A stretch of 64,000 nt of DNA, from contig CAXSAX010000005.1 in the NCBI GenBank assembly GCA_964235495.1, forward strand, positions 52,535 to 116,534, read 5' to 3'. Numbering within the stretch: the first letter of the stretch is position 1; every line of letters starts with the position of its first letter. This document shows positions 55,012 through 63,840 of this stretch, piece by piece. Position numbers and translations under genes: made by a program. The DNA is from LMUY01 sp964235495. GTDB taxonomy: Bacteria > Pseudomonadota > Alphaproteobacteria > Acetobacterales > Acetobacteraceae. Under the pieces are notes generated by a model that worked only from the letters and a program-made list of their open reading frames with translations, did not search any database and was not told the DNA's origin.

Positions 55012-56160
55012 ATGTCCGAGACGGTCGCCAAGCCCAAGAAGTCCGTCGCCCTCTCCGGCATAGCCGCCGGCAACACCGCGCTGTGCACCGTCGGCCGCAC
55101 CGGCAACGACCTGCACTACCGCGGCTACGACATCCTGGAGATCGCGCAGACCTGCGAGTTCGAGGAGATCGCCCACCTGCTGGTGCACGGCACGCTGCCC
55201 ACCGCCGCCCGGCTGCAGGCCTACAAGGCCAAGCTGCGCAGCCTGCGCGGCCTGCCCCATGTGGTGCGCGAGGTGCTGGAGGCGCTGCCCGCCGCCACCC
55301 ACCCGATGGATGTGATGCGCACCGGCGTCTCGGCGCTGGGCTGCGCGCTGCCGGAACGCGAGGACCACAGCCCCGCCGGAGCGCGCGACATCGCCGACCG
55401 TCTGCTCGCCTGCTCCGGCTCCATGCTGCTGTATTGGTTCCACTCCTCCAACAACGGCAAGCGGATCAAGATCGAGACCGACGACGACAGCATCGGCGGC
55501 CACTTCCTGCACCTGCTGCACGGCGCGCCGCCGCCGTCCAATTGGGTGCGGGCGATGCACACCTCGCTCAACCTGTACGCCGAGCACGAGTACAACGCCT
55601 CCACCTTCGCCGCCCGTGTGGTGGCGGGCACCGGGTCGGACATGCATTCTGCCATCACCGCCGGCATCGGCGCGCTGCGCGGCCCCAAGCACGGCGGCGC
55701 CAACGAGGCGGCACTCGACATCCAGCAGCGCTACGCCGACCCGGACGAGGCGGAAGCCGACATGCGCCGCAGGCTCGCGGCCAAGGAGGTGGTGATCGGC
55801 TTCGGCCACCCGGTGTACACCGTGGCGGACCCGCGCAACGCCGTGATTAAGGACGTGGCCCGCCGCCTGTCCGAGGAAGCGGGCGACAGTCGCGGCTACG
55901 ACATCGCCGAGCGGATCGAGGCGGTGATGATGGACGCCAAGCGGATGTTCGCCAACCTCGACTGGTTCAGCGCCGTGTCCTACCACGCGATGCGGGTGCC
56001 GACGGCGATGTTCACGCCGCTGTTCGTCATCGCCCGCACCTCCGGCTGGGCGGCGCACGTCATGGAGCAGCGGGTGGACAACAAGATCATCCGCCCGGCC
56101 GCGAACTACACCGGGCCGGACAACCGGCCGTTCGTGCCGCTGACGGAGCGCACCGCGTAG
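55012..56160 (+). CDS. prpC: 2-methylcitrate synthase
   Basis: 382 residues of the short citrate-synthase type. Condenses propionyl-CoA with oxaloacetate; such enzymes often also use acetyl-CoA. Catalytic residues are the His in YAEHEYNASTF, the His in GFGHPVYT and the Asp in NLDWFSAV. The start ATG follows GGGAGA. It is separated from prpD by 100 bp holding repeat C, so the pair may be partly uncoupled. A hairpin terminator follows. Confidence 0.94.
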   Translation: MSETVAKPKKSVALSGIAAGNTALCTVGRTGNDLHYRGYDILEIAQTCEFEEIAHLLVHGTLPTAARLQAYKAKLRSLRGLPHVVREVLEALPAATHPMDVMRTGVSALGCALPEREDHSPAGARDIADRLLACSGSMLLYWFHSSNNGKRIKIETDDDSIGGHFLHLLHGAPPPSNWVRAMHTSLNLYAEHEYNASTFAARVVAGTGSDMHSAITAGIGALRGPKHGGANEAALDIQQRYADPDEAEADMRRRLAAKEVVIGFGHPVYTVADPRNAVIKDVARRLSEEAGDSRGYDIAERIEAVMMDAKRMFANLDWFSAVSYHAMRVPTAMFTPLFVIARTSGWAAHVMEQRVDNKIIRPAANYTGPDNRPFVPLTERTA

Positions 56161-56175
56161 CGCGGCGTTACTGGT

Positions 56176-56204
56176 CCGTTGAAGTAACGGATGCGTTTTT
56201 ATTT
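56176..56204 (+). terminator. Probable terminator after prpC
   Basis: CCGTT-GAAGT-AACGG (56176-56190) with an alternative longer pairing CGTTAC/GTAACG, then GCGTTTTTATTT. The stem is short and the T-run begins six bases after it, so strength is uncertain. Confidence 0.45.
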
Positions 56205-56231
56205 GACAGGCTGCGGGCAGGCGCGTGATAG
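56203..56231 (+). promoter_or_regulatory. Candidate sigma-70 promoter of the H1-like gene
   Basis: A perfect TTGACA at 56203-56208, 17-bp spacer, then a weak TGATAG at 56226-56231, about 110 bases before the start codon. The gene 5' region is otherwise AT-rich for this genome. The -10 match is poor. Confidence 0.35.
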
Positions 56232-56340
56232 CGATACGCTGGCTGCTGTCGTCGATTCGCAGAAGCGGGCGGCAAGGCTCGCGGCGGGGTGTCGGTCGTC
56301 CCCTTTGTTCTGTCCCAACGGCCTCGAAGGACTTGCACTC

Positions 56341-56880
56341 ATGAGCACAGACGATCCCCTAACCCGTTCCATGGCGATGGCCGTGCGCGCACCCGCCAAG
56401 AAGGCCCCGGCGGCTGCGCCCAAGCCGGCTGCCAAGGCTGCCCCCGCCAAGGCCGCCGCAACGAAGAAGCCGGCCGCGGCGAAGGCTGCGCCGAAGGCCG
56501 CCAAGCCGGCCGAGAGCAAGCCCGCCGGCAAGACCGAGGCGGCCAAGACCATGCGCGCCGCCAAGTCCCCGGCCGTGCGCTCGGCCGCCGCCAAGGAGCT
56601 GAGCAGCTCCAAGCCGGCCGCCAAGAAGGCGGCTCCCGCCAAGGCCGCGCCGGCCAAGGCGCCGAAGCCCGCCAAGGCCGAATCTGCCAAGGCCCCCGCC
56701 AAGGCTGCGGCCGCCAAGCCTGCGAAGGCCGGCAAGACGGAAGCCGCCAAGACGATGCGCACCGCCAAGTCCCCCGCCGTCCGCTCAGCCGCCGCGAAGG
56801 AGCTGGGCTCCACCAAGGGCAAGGGCCGCAAGAAGGCCCCGCAGCCGACCACGGCCAACACCAGCGACTCGATCAACTGA
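56341..56880 (+). CDS. Histone H1-like Lys/Ala/Pro-rich protein
   Basis: 179 residues, more than half Ala, Lys and Pro, made of AAKKP- and KAAPAK-type units as in bacterial H1-like/AlgP-like tails that bind DNA. Two near-identical 27-residue blocks beginning GKTEAAKTMR and ending SAAAKEL occur at bases 56527-56607 and 56731-56811. The beginning (MSTDDPLTRSMAMAV) and end are less biased. ATG 56341 is the first after the promoter region. It is probably a nucleoid-associated protein; unusual composition makes homology calls weak. Confidence 0.75.
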   Translation: MSTDDPLTRSMAMAVRAPAKKAPAAAPKPAAKAAPAKAAATKKPAAAKAAPKAAKPAESKPAGKTEAAKTMRAAKSPAVRSAAAKELSSSKPAAKKAAPAKAAPAKAPKPAKAESAKAPAKAAAAKPAKAGKTEAAKTMRTAKSPAVRSAAAKELGSTKGKGRKKAPQPTTANTSDSIN

Positions 56881-57008
56881 TCCCTCGGAGGGGGGCGCTG
56901 GCCCCGCCACCCTCCGCCTCCGCCCGGACCTAGGCGCCGAACGCGCGCCCCCTGGCGCACGCCGTCCGGCTGCGACAATGTCCCGCCAGCCTTGGGACAC
57001 ACCAAACG

Positions 57009-58241
57009 ATGACTTCTCGCCGCGCCGCCCTCCGCCTGCTCGCCAGCGCCGCGCTGCTGCCCGCCCTGCGCGCGTCCGCCCGGGCCGCGGAGAAGCTCCT
57101 GCGCGTGGGCATCAACCTCTCGCTCACCGGCGGCGACGCGGAAAGCGGCGCGCGCATTCGCGACGGCGCGCTCATGGCCATCGACGACGCCAACGCCAGC
57201 AACGCCGTTCCCGGCTACCGGCTCGAAGCCGTGGTGCTGGACGACGCCACCGCCACGGCCGGGCAGTACGACCCGGCGCAGGCCGCCACCAACGCCCGCC
57301 GCCTCGTCTCCGACCGCTCCGTCATGGGCGCGGTGGGGCCGCAGATGAGCGGCGCCGGCAAGGCCATGGCGCCCATTCTGAGCCGCGGCGGCCTCGCCAT
57401 CATCACGCCCGCCTCCACCAGCCCCGACCTCACCGACCCGCGCTACGCCGCGCAGTACCGCCCCGGCGGCAAGCCGGTGTATTTCCGCACCGTCACCACG
57501 GACGCCTACCAGGGCCCGGAGATGGCCGATTTCTTCGCCGAGACGCTGGGCGCCAAGGCGATCTACGTGCTGGATGACCAGGGCGCCTACGGCATCGGCA
57601 TGGCCGACGCGTTCCAGGCGCGCGCCGTGGCCAAGGGCATCGCCGTGCTTGGCCGCGACCAATTGGACCCCAAGGTCGCCGACTACTCCGCCATCCTGAC
57701 CAGGATCAAGGCGGCCGGCGCGGACAGCCTGTACTACGGCGGCGTCGGCACGGCGGGCGTGAAGCTGATGAAGCAGAGCTACGAAATCCTGCCCAACCTG
57801 CGCAAGGGCGGTGGCGACGGCATGCTGGGCGCCGACCTGCTGAGCGGCGCCGGGTTCCCGGCCTGCCAGGGCTGGTATGCCACCGTCGCCTCGCCGCACA
57901 TGATGGACGACCCTAAGATGGCCGCCTGGATCGCCGCCTTCCGCACGCGGTACGGCGCGGCGCCGGAAGACTACTCCATCACGTCGTACGACGCCGCCAG
58001 CGTGGTGATCCAGGCGATCCAGGCCGTGGCCGCCACCGGCGCCCCCGTCACGCGCGAGGCGGTGCGCGACGCGATCCAGGCGGGCCACTTTCCCACCCTG
58101 CAAGGCGAATTGTCGTACGACGCTAACGGCGACATCGAGAGCAAGGTGGTCAGCGTGTTCCAGGTGCAGCGGGACGACAGCGCGCCCTTGGACGACGTGA
58201 GCAAGCAGTACAAGTTCGTCGGCAACGCCCCCCAAAGCTGA
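57009..58241 (+). CDS. livJ: Branched-chain amino acid-type ABC transporter substrate-binding protein
   Basis: 410 residues. The N-terminus has a twin-arginine-like signal (SRRAALRLL) followed by a hydrophobic stretch ending ARA, so Tat export is possible. The mature part is a type I periplasmic binding fold: LRVGINLSLTGGDAESGARIRDGALMAIDDAN and VLDDQGAYGIGMADAF. Ligands in this family include branched-chain amino acids, amides and urea; the exact one is unknown. It overlaps the permease start by 1 bp. Confidence 0.9.
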   Translation: MTSRRAALRLLASAALLPALRASARAAEKLLRVGINLSLTGGDAESGARIRDGALMAIDDANASNAVPGYRLEAVVLDDATATAGQYDPAQAATNARRLVSDRSVMGAVGPQMSGAGKAMAPILSRGGLAIITPASTSPDLTDPRYAAQYRPGGKPVYFRTVTTDAYQGPEMADFFAETLGAKAIYVLDDQGAYGIGMADAFQARAVAKGIAVLGRDQLDPKVADYSAILTRIKAAGADSLYYGGVGTAGVKLMKQSYEILPNLRKGGGDGMLGADLLSGAGFPACQGWYATVASPHMMDDPKMAAWIAAFRTRYGAAPEDYSITSYDAASVVIQAIQAVAATGAPVTREAVRDAIQAGHFPTLQGELSYDANGDIESKVVSVFQVQRDDSAPLDDVSKQYKFVGNAPQS

Positions 58242-59170
58242 TGACCTCCCTCGACCTGCTGGTGCAGCAAACCATCAACGGCCTCAGCCTTGGCGCGATG
58301 TACGCGCTCGTGGCACTCGGCTTCACCCTGGTTTACGGCATTCTGGAGCTGATTAATTTCGCCCACTTCAACGTCTTCATGGTCGGCTCCTTCATCGCGC
58401 TGTACGTGCTGCAAGCCTTTGGCCTGTCCGGGCAGTCCGTGCTGCTGGCCGGCTGGGCGCTGGCCGGCGTGCTGCTGCTGGCGCTGGCGGCCGCCATGGT
58501 CGGCTGCGGCCTGCTCGGCGTGCTGATCGAGCGGCTGTCCTTGCGGCCGCTGCGCAACGTCAAGGGCCCGTCCGCCATGATCACCACCATCGGCGTGTCC
58601 TACATCCTGTTCAACCTGGTGCTGCTCGGCCTGGGCGCCGGCACCCGGAACTACCCCAACCCGCTGCCGCCGCTCACCTGGGCGCTCGGCGGCGCGGTGC
58701 TGCGGCTGCGCGAGGTCCTCATCTGGATCGTCTCGTCCGTGCTGATGGCGGCGCTGTGGGCGTTCACCCGGCGCAGCCGCATGGGCCGCGCCATGCGCGC
58801 CACCGCGCAGGACCCGGAAGCCGCGCGCATGATGGGCGTTGATGTGGACCGCGTGGTGATGACGGCGTTCTTCGTCGGCTCCGCGCTGGCCGGGGCAGGG
58901 GGGATGGTATTCGGGCTGTACTACAACTTCACCAGCTTCGTGATCGGCAACAGCGCCGGGCTGCGTGCCTTCACCGCCGCCGTTCTGGGCGGCATCGGCA
59001 ACGTGCCCGGCGCCATGCTGGGCGGCCTCATCATCGGCCTGGTGGAAACCCTGAGCAGCCAGTTCATCGCCGCCCGCTGGACCGACGTGATCATCTTCTC
59101 GCTGCTGGTGCTGGTGCTGGTGTTCCGCCCCGCCGGCCTGCTCGGCCGCATGGCGCCCAACAAGTCATGA
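58241..59170 (+). CDS. livH: Branched-chain amino acid-type ABC permease (LivH-like)
   Basis: 309 residues with about eight hydrophobic segments. The start QQTINGLSLGAMYALVALGFTLVYGILELINFAH is the LivH hallmark; the coupling loop RAMRATAQDPEAARMMGVDVDRV and GLVETLSSQF follow. The ATG overlaps the previous TGA. Confidence 0.95.
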   Translation: MTSLDLLVQQTINGLSLGAMYALVALGFTLVYGILELINFAHFNVFMVGSFIALYVLQAFGLSGQSVLLAGWALAGVLLLALAAAMVGCGLLGVLIERLSLRPLRNVKGPSAMITTIGVSYILFNLVLLGLGAGTRNYPNPLPPLTWALGGAVLRLREVLIWIVSSVLMAALWAFTRRSRMGRAMRATAQDPEAARMMGVDVDRVVMTAFFVGSALAGAGGMVFGLYYNFTSFVIGNSAGLRAFTAAVLGGIGNVPGAMLGGLIIGLVETLSSQFIAARWTDVIIFSLLVLVLVFRPAGLLGRMAPNKS

Positions 59171-61131
59171 CGCTCTCCCCCCGCCTCCGCGCCGCCCTCA
59201 CCTCTGGCGTGGCGCTGGCCGCCCTCGCGTTCCCCTTCCTCAACGGCGACGACGCGGACATCGACTCCGCCGCCAACGCGCTGGCCTACGCAGCCCTGGC
59301 GCTCGGGCTGAACATCGTGGTCGGGATGTGCGGCCTGCTGGACCTCGGCTACGCCGCGTTCTTCGCCATCGGCGCCTACTGCTACGGCATCCTGTCCTCC
59401 TTCCAGCTGCAGCCGGACTGGTCCCCCGGCTGGGAGCCGCTCGCCTGGCTCGGCCTGATCGCCCGCATGGCCGGACCCGGCGGCCATGACGTCGTGCACA
59501 CCACGCTCTCTTTCTGGCTCGCCCTGCCGCTGGCGGGCGCGCTGGCGGCGGGCTGCGGGGTCGTCTTCGGCGCGCCCACCCTGCGGCTGCGCGGCGACTA
59601 CCTCGCCATCGTCACCCTCGGCTTCGGCGAGATCGTGCCCATCGTCGCGCGCAACTGGACGGGGCTCACCAACGGCGCCGCCGGGCTGAACGGCGTCGCC
59701 CCGCCCACCCTGGGCCGATACGACTTCGGCGTGGACGCGACCCCGTACTACTACGTGGCGGCAGCCCTCGTGGCCGTGCTGATCTTCACCAGCCTGCGCC
59801 TGCGCGACAGCCGGGTCGGCCGCGCCTGGATGGCCATCCGCGAGGACGAGGTCGCCGCCGGCGCGATGGGCGTAAACCTGGTGCGTTACAAGCTGCTCGC
59901 CTTCGCCATAGGTGCATCCTTCGCCGGCGTGACCGGCGTGTTCTACGTCGCCAAGCTGCAGACCGCGACGCCCGAGATGTTCGGCTTCCCGGTCTCCGTG
60001 ATGATCCTGGTCATGGTCGTGCTGGGCGGCATGGGCAGCGTGTGGGGCGTGGTGCTGGGTGCCGTGATCCTGCAATTGCTGCAATCCTGGTTCCTGCCGG
60101 AGCTCACGCAATGGCTGCACCAGCTGGGCGCGCTGGCCGGCAGCCCCGCCCTGCGCCGGGTGGACCTGTCGCAGTCCACCGAGCTGATCTTCGGCGTCAT
60201 CCTGGTGCTGATGATGCTCTACCGCCGCGACGGCCTGATCCCCGCCCACCGCAAGCCGGCCGGCCTCACCTTCGCGCAGCAGCACGCGACGGTGCAGGCC
60301 GCCACCAGCATCACGCTGCCCGGCCTGCCGCCGCCCGCCGGGCTTGCCCTGCTGGAGATTCAGTCCGTCACCGTGCGCTACGGCGGCCTGGTGGCGCTGA
60401 ACGCGGTGACGCTCGCCGTGCCGGAAGGCGGCGTGCTGGCGGTGATCGGCCCCAACGGCTCCGGCAAGTCGACCCTGTTCAACGTCATCACCGGGCTCAC
60501 CCCGCCGGCCGCCGGGTCCGTCCGCTTCGCAGGCAGCGACCTGACGGGCGCGGCCCCCCACCGCATCCTGGCCGCCGGCATGGCGCGCACCTTCCAGAAC
60601 ATCCGCCTGTTCCCCAGCCTGAGCGTGATGGACAACGTGCTGGTCGGCGCGCACGCCCGCCTGCACGCCGGCCCCGTCCGCGCCGTGCTGCGCCTGCCGC
60701 CCACCCGGGCCGAGGAACGGCGGGCGCGGGAGCGCGCCATGGAAATCCTCGCCCTGTTCGGCAACCGCCTCACCCCGCGCGCGGACCAGCCCGTCTCAGG
60801 CCTGTCCTACGCCAACCGCCGCCGGGTCGAGATCGCCCGCGCGCTTGCCTCCGCCCCCCGCCTGCTGCTGCTGGACGAGCCCACCGCCGGCATGAACCCG
60901 GCGGAGACCATCGAGCTGGCCGAGCAGCTGGTCCAGCTCCGCGCGCTGGGCTTGAGCATCCTGGTGATCGAGCACAAGCTCGACGTGGTGACCCGGCTCG
61001 CCGACCGCGTGGTGGTGCTGGACCACGGCGAGAAGCTGATCGAAGGTCGCCCGGACGAGGTGCGCCGCAACGAGGCGGTGCTCGACGCCTATCTCGGCCG
61101 CGCCCACGCGGAGTCCGCCGCACTTGTCTAA
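59167..61131 (+). CDS. Fused ABC permease-ATPase (LivM-LivG)
   Basis: 654 residues joining two proteins usually encoded separately. Residues about 1-360 are a LivM permease (ALALGLNIVVGMCGLLDLGYAAFFAIGAY; MAIREDEVAAGAMG). After a linker of about 40 residues comes a LivG ATPase with Walker A GPNGSGKST, Q-loop FQNIRLF, signature LSYANRRRVEIARAL and Walker B LLLLDEPTAGMNPAET. The reading frame is unbroken, with a shared promoter and ATGA overlap from livH. The fusion fixes a 1:1 ratio of these subunits. Confidence 0.94.
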   Translation: MTLSPRLRAALTSGVALAALAFPFLNGDDADIDSAANALAYAALALGLNIVVGMCGLLDLGYAAFFAIGAYCYGILSSFQLQPDWSPGWEPLAWLGLIARMAGPGGHDVVHTTLSFWLALPLAGALAAGCGVVFGAPTLRLRGDYLAIVTLGFGEIVPIVARNWTGLTNGAAGLNGVAPPTLGRYDFGVDATPYYYVAAALVAVLIFTSLRLRDSRVGRAWMAIREDEVAAGAMGVNLVRYKLLAFAIGASFAGVTGVFYVAKLQTATPEMFGFPVSVMILVMVVLGGMGSVWGVVLGAVILQLLQSWFLPELTQWLHQLGALAGSPALRRVDLSQSTELIFGVILVLMMLYRRDGLIPAHRKPAGLTFAQQHATVQAATSITLPGLPPPAGLALLEIQSVTVRYGGLVALNAVTLAVPEGGVLAVIGPNGSGKSTLFNVITGLTPPAAGSVRFAGSDLTGAAPHRILAAGMARTFQNIRLFPSLSVMDNVLVGAHARLHAGPVRAVLRLPPTRAEERRARERAMEILALFGNRLTPRADQPVSGLSYANRRRVEIARALASAPRLLLLDEPTAGMNPAETIELAEQLVQLRALGLSILVIEHKLDVVTRLADRVVVLDHGEKLIEGRPDEVRRNEAVLDAYLGRAHAESAALV

Positions 61132-61861
61132 GTCTGGGCCTGAGCCCCTGCTGGAGTTCCGCCGGGTCAACACGCATTACGGCGACCTGCACGTGCTGAA
61201 GGACGTGGACTACGCCATCATGCCCGGCGAGATCGTCTGCCTGCTCGGCGGCAACGCCTGCGGCAAATCGACCACCATGAAGACCATCATGGGCGTCGTC
61301 CGCCCCACCACCGGCAGCGTGCTGTTCGGCGGCGTGCCCATCGAGCGCCTGCCCACCGCCGAGCGGGTGCGCCGCGGCATCGCCCCCGTGCTGGAAGCTC
61401 GCCGCCTGTTCCCCCGCATGACGGTACTGGAGAACCTGGAGATGGGCGCCTACACCCGCCCCCGCGGCGCAGCCTCTGCCGACCTCGACCGCGTGTACGC
61501 CCTGTTCCCCCGGGTGAGGGAGCGCCGCGCCCAATTAGCCGGCACCCTTTCCGGTGGCGAGCAACAGATGGTGGCGATCGGCCGCGCCCTGATGGCCGCC
61601 CCCCGGCTGATCTGCATGGACGAGCCCTCCATGGGCCTCTCGCCTCTGCTGGTCGAGCAGACCTTCGCCGCCATCCAGGCCATCCGCGCCCAGGGCACCA
61701 CCATCTTCATGGTGGAGCAGAACGCCAGCATGGCGCTGCAAATCGCCGACCGCGGCTACGTGCTGCAAACGGGGCAGGTGGTGCTGAGCGGCCCGGCCGC
61801 CGAGCTGGCCGCCAACCCGGTGGTGCGGGAGGCTTACCTTGGGGAGATGGCGGTGGGGTGA
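61124..61861 (+). CDS. livF: Branched-chain amino acid-type ABC transporter ATP-binding protein (LivF-like)
   Basis: 245 residues. Start TTG 61124 overlaps the fusion gene by 8 bp. Walker A is GGNACGKST, a variant of the usual GxNGAGKT; signature LSGGEQQMVAIGRAL and Walker B LICMDEPSMGLSP are normal. The C-terminal FMVEQNASMALQIADRGYVLQTG matches LivF. It completes the importer. Confidence 0.95.
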   Translation: MSKSGPEPLLEFRRVNTHYGDLHVLKDVDYAIMPGEIVCLLGGNACGKSTTMKTIMGVVRPTTGSVLFGGVPIERLPTAERVRRGIAPVLEARRLFPRMTVLENLEMGAYTRPRGAASADLDRVYALFPRVRERRAQLAGTLSGGEQQMVAIGRALMAAPRLICMDEPSMGLSPLLVEQTFAAIQAIRAQGTTIFMVEQNASMALQIADRGYVLQTGQVVLSGPAAELAANPVVREAYLGEMAVG

Positions 61862-61887
61862 GGCGGGCAAGATCGCCGACAAAACGC

Positions 61888-61921
61888 TGTCATGCCCGGG
61901 CTTGACCCGGGCACCCACGCG
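61888..61921. repeat. REP-type palindrome (copy D2)
   Basis: TGTCA then TGCCCGGG-CTTGA-CCCGGGCA (61893-61913) and CCCACGCG. It lies just after livF. It is a common type of alphaproteobacterial intergenic palindrome and may act as a terminator. Confidence 0.8.
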
Positions 61922-61997
61922 GTTGGGCCACACCCGACTATCGTTGTGAAGCACGGATCGTGCCCAATGTGACAAGCCTGCGGCGGCATTGCCCCGT

Positions 61998-62026
61998 GGG
62001 CGGCCGGATCAAGTCCGGCCATGACA
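61998..62026. repeat. REP-type palindrome (copy D3, inverted)
   Basis: GGCCGGA-TCAAG-TCCGGCC (62002-62020) then ATGACA. It is inverted relative to D2 about 85 bases away, so the two copies face each other across a 76-bp spacer with no gene. Confidence 0.8.
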
Positions 62027-62091
62027 AACTATCTACGGCGAGGCAACCACCTAACCCCCTGGAACCCGAACCGTGCTGTAGTCAAGCCGCA

Positions 62092-63381
62092 ATGCCGATC
62101 TCACCCTTCCGCGCCTGCCTCGCCCTGCTGCCCCCGGTCTTGGCCCTCTGCGCGCTCGCCGCATGCGCCCAGCCCATGGCTCCCCCTGGCGCGCCGGCGC
62201 CCCTGCTGGCGATCCAGCCTATGACCGTCATCGGTCCCGACGGCGCCGGCTACTTCTCGGACCCCGTCCCCGTGCGCCTCGCCCCCTCCAGCGGCCTGCG
62301 GACGAAAATCTTCTCCGGCACCACCAAGGCCGTCATGAGCTGCACCAACCCGGCAGCGCGGTGCTTCTCCTGGACCCGTGTCGCCATCGACGCGGGCCAG
62401 CTCGGTGCTGACATCGCCGCGGCGGGCGCCAGCGTCACCAACTTCCAGAACCTCAACATCTTCCAGGACGACGCGGGCGGCTGGCACGCGGTGCTGGCCA
62501 TCGGCGTCCACAGCCCGTCCCACCCCAGCCACTGGACGGTCCTCGTCCATGCCCGCCCCGCTCCAGGGGGCGCACTCGACGCCGCGCCAGGCCCAACACC
62601 CCTGGCCTGGTCGGCGGACGCCGTGCTGTCCGGCTCGTTCTCGGACCCGGCGGCCGGCAACTACGACGGCAAGTATTTCGAGGAGGGCGGGCGGCTCTAC
62701 CTGCTCTACGTCAAGAGCTTCGCGCTGAGCCCGGCGCCGCGCAACGGCATCGTGCTGCAGCCCATGCTCTCGCCGGCGCAGCCCGCGCCGGGCGGCCCGG
62801 CCACGCTGCTGGCCCCCGGCGACCGCTTCGGCCCGCTCAGCTCCGAGGATTACGGCCAGACCCAGGCCAAGCTGGTCGAAGCGCCGTACATCGCCAAGGC
62901 CGGGGGAAAATATGCGCTGATCTACGCGACGGGCGCCTACCAGCAGATCGGCTACAAGGCGGGCGTCGCCTGGTCCGATACCCTGCTGCCGCCGGGTCCC
63001 GATGCGCGCTACCGCAAGGTGCTGGCGCCCGACCCGCAGGGCCTGTGGGGACGGCCGGGCGTCCCGGAGGTGCGCTACCTGCTGCAGTCGCAGCAGCCGG
63101 GCTGGCCCAACTTCACCGGCGCCCAGGTTATCAGCCCCGGCGTTGCGTCGGCGGTGCCGGAGCCGGGCGGCGGGCCGGGGGCCGCCTGGTGGCTGTATTT
63201 CGCCGGCTTCGACCCGGCGGACCGGCCACTGAAATCTCCCGGCGTGGCCGTGGGCGACCACCGCCGGCCCTATCTCGTGCGGCTCCGGGTGGCCGTCCCG
63301 CCCGGCCGGACGGTGGCGGCAGCATCCGACGCCGAGCTGGCCACCTGGCTTCAGCCCGTGGCCCAACCCGAATCCAAGTAG
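62092..63381 (+). CDS. GH43-like beta-propeller lipoprotein
   Basis: About 429 residues. ATG 62092 gives a signal stretch with lipobox LAAC (about residue 24); upstream in-frame codons are encoded by repeat D3 and rejected. Repeated short blades, NIFQDDAGGWHAVLAIGVHSP, YFEEGGRLYLLYVKSFAL and EAPYIAKAGGKYALIYATGAY, followed by GVAWSDTLLPP, look like a five-bladed propeller of the GH43/GH32 type. The catalytic acids were not identified with confidence. It is a lone gene, probably on the outer or periplasmic membrane face. Confidence 0.65.
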   Translation: MPISPFRACLALLPPVLALCALAACAQPMAPPGAPAPLLAIQPMTVIGPDGAGYFSDPVPVRLAPSSGLRTKIFSGTTKAVMSCTNPAARCFSWTRVAIDAGQLGADIAAAGASVTNFQNLNIFQDDAGGWHAVLAIGVHSPSHPSHWTVLVHARPAPGGALDAAPGPTPLAWSADAVLSGSFSDPAAGNYDGKYFEEGGRLYLLYVKSFALSPAPRNGIVLQPMLSPAQPAPGGPATLLAPGDRFGPLSSEDYGQTQAKLVEAPYIAKAGGKYALIYATGAYQQIGYKAGVAWSDTLLPPGPDARYRKVLAPDPQGLWGRPGVPEVRYLLQSQQPGWPNFTGAQVISPGVASAVPEPGGGPGAAWWLYFAGFDPADRPLKSPGVAVGDHRRPYLVRLRVAVPPGRTVAAASDAELATWLQPVAQPESK

Positions 63382-63451
63382 GCCGGCCCCGCTGCGGCTT
63401 GCGACGAAATCGGTTTGCAAGGCAGGCTAAACGTGCTGGGATCGCACCGAA

Positions 63452-63727
63452 ATGCCTATCCCGCCCACCCGCGCCGGCCTGCTGCTGCTGCTTCCGCTGC
63501 TGGCCGGCTGCGCCGCCGACCCGCCGGCTGCGGCCGCCTCCGGGCCGGCGCACCCACGGTTTGACCCCGCGCCCATGCCGTTCGTGCGCTACGGGCGGCA
63601 GGAGACCACGGCGGGCTCGCTCGAAATCCCGCTCCCGCCCAAGATGCCGCTGGGCACGGGCGCGGTTCCGGTGAGCAGCAGCCCAGTCCGCGGCTCGGTC
63701 GTCACGGGGCTCAAGGAGAGCTTTTAG
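63452..63727 (+). CDS. Small lipoprotein, hypothetical
   Basis: 91 residues. Basic start, hydrophobic run LLLLLPLLAGCAA with lipobox LAGC (residues 17-20), then a Pro/Ala-rich tail. No family recognised. It is 70 bp after the propeller lipoprotein on the same strand and could be in the same transcript. Confidence 0.55.
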   Translation: MPIPPTRAGLLLLLPLLAGCAADPPAAAASGPAHPRFDPAPMPFVRYGRQETTAGSLEIPLPPKMPLGTGAVPVSSSPVRGSVVTGLKESF

Positions 63728-63807
63728 CCGATGTCCCGTCACGCCCGAGCGGAGACGCCAAACCTCCCGCATGCGCGTCCCCGACGTTCCCCCACCTCTC
63801 CACCCCC

Positions 63808-63840
63808 GTCATGCCCGGACTTGATCCGGGCACCTACGCG
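63808..63840. repeat. REP-type palindrome (copy D4)
   Basis: TGCCCGGA-CTTGA-TCCGGGCA (63812-63832) after CCCCGTCA and before CCTACGCG. It is the same family as D2. The remaining bases to the window end hold no gene I can support; composition there drops in GC. Confidence 0.8.

Noticed and set aside
61960..62091. Upstream ATG extending the propeller lipoprotein by 44 residues
   Set aside because: The extension is translated REP sequence (GRIKSGHD) and would bury the signal peptide and lipobox.
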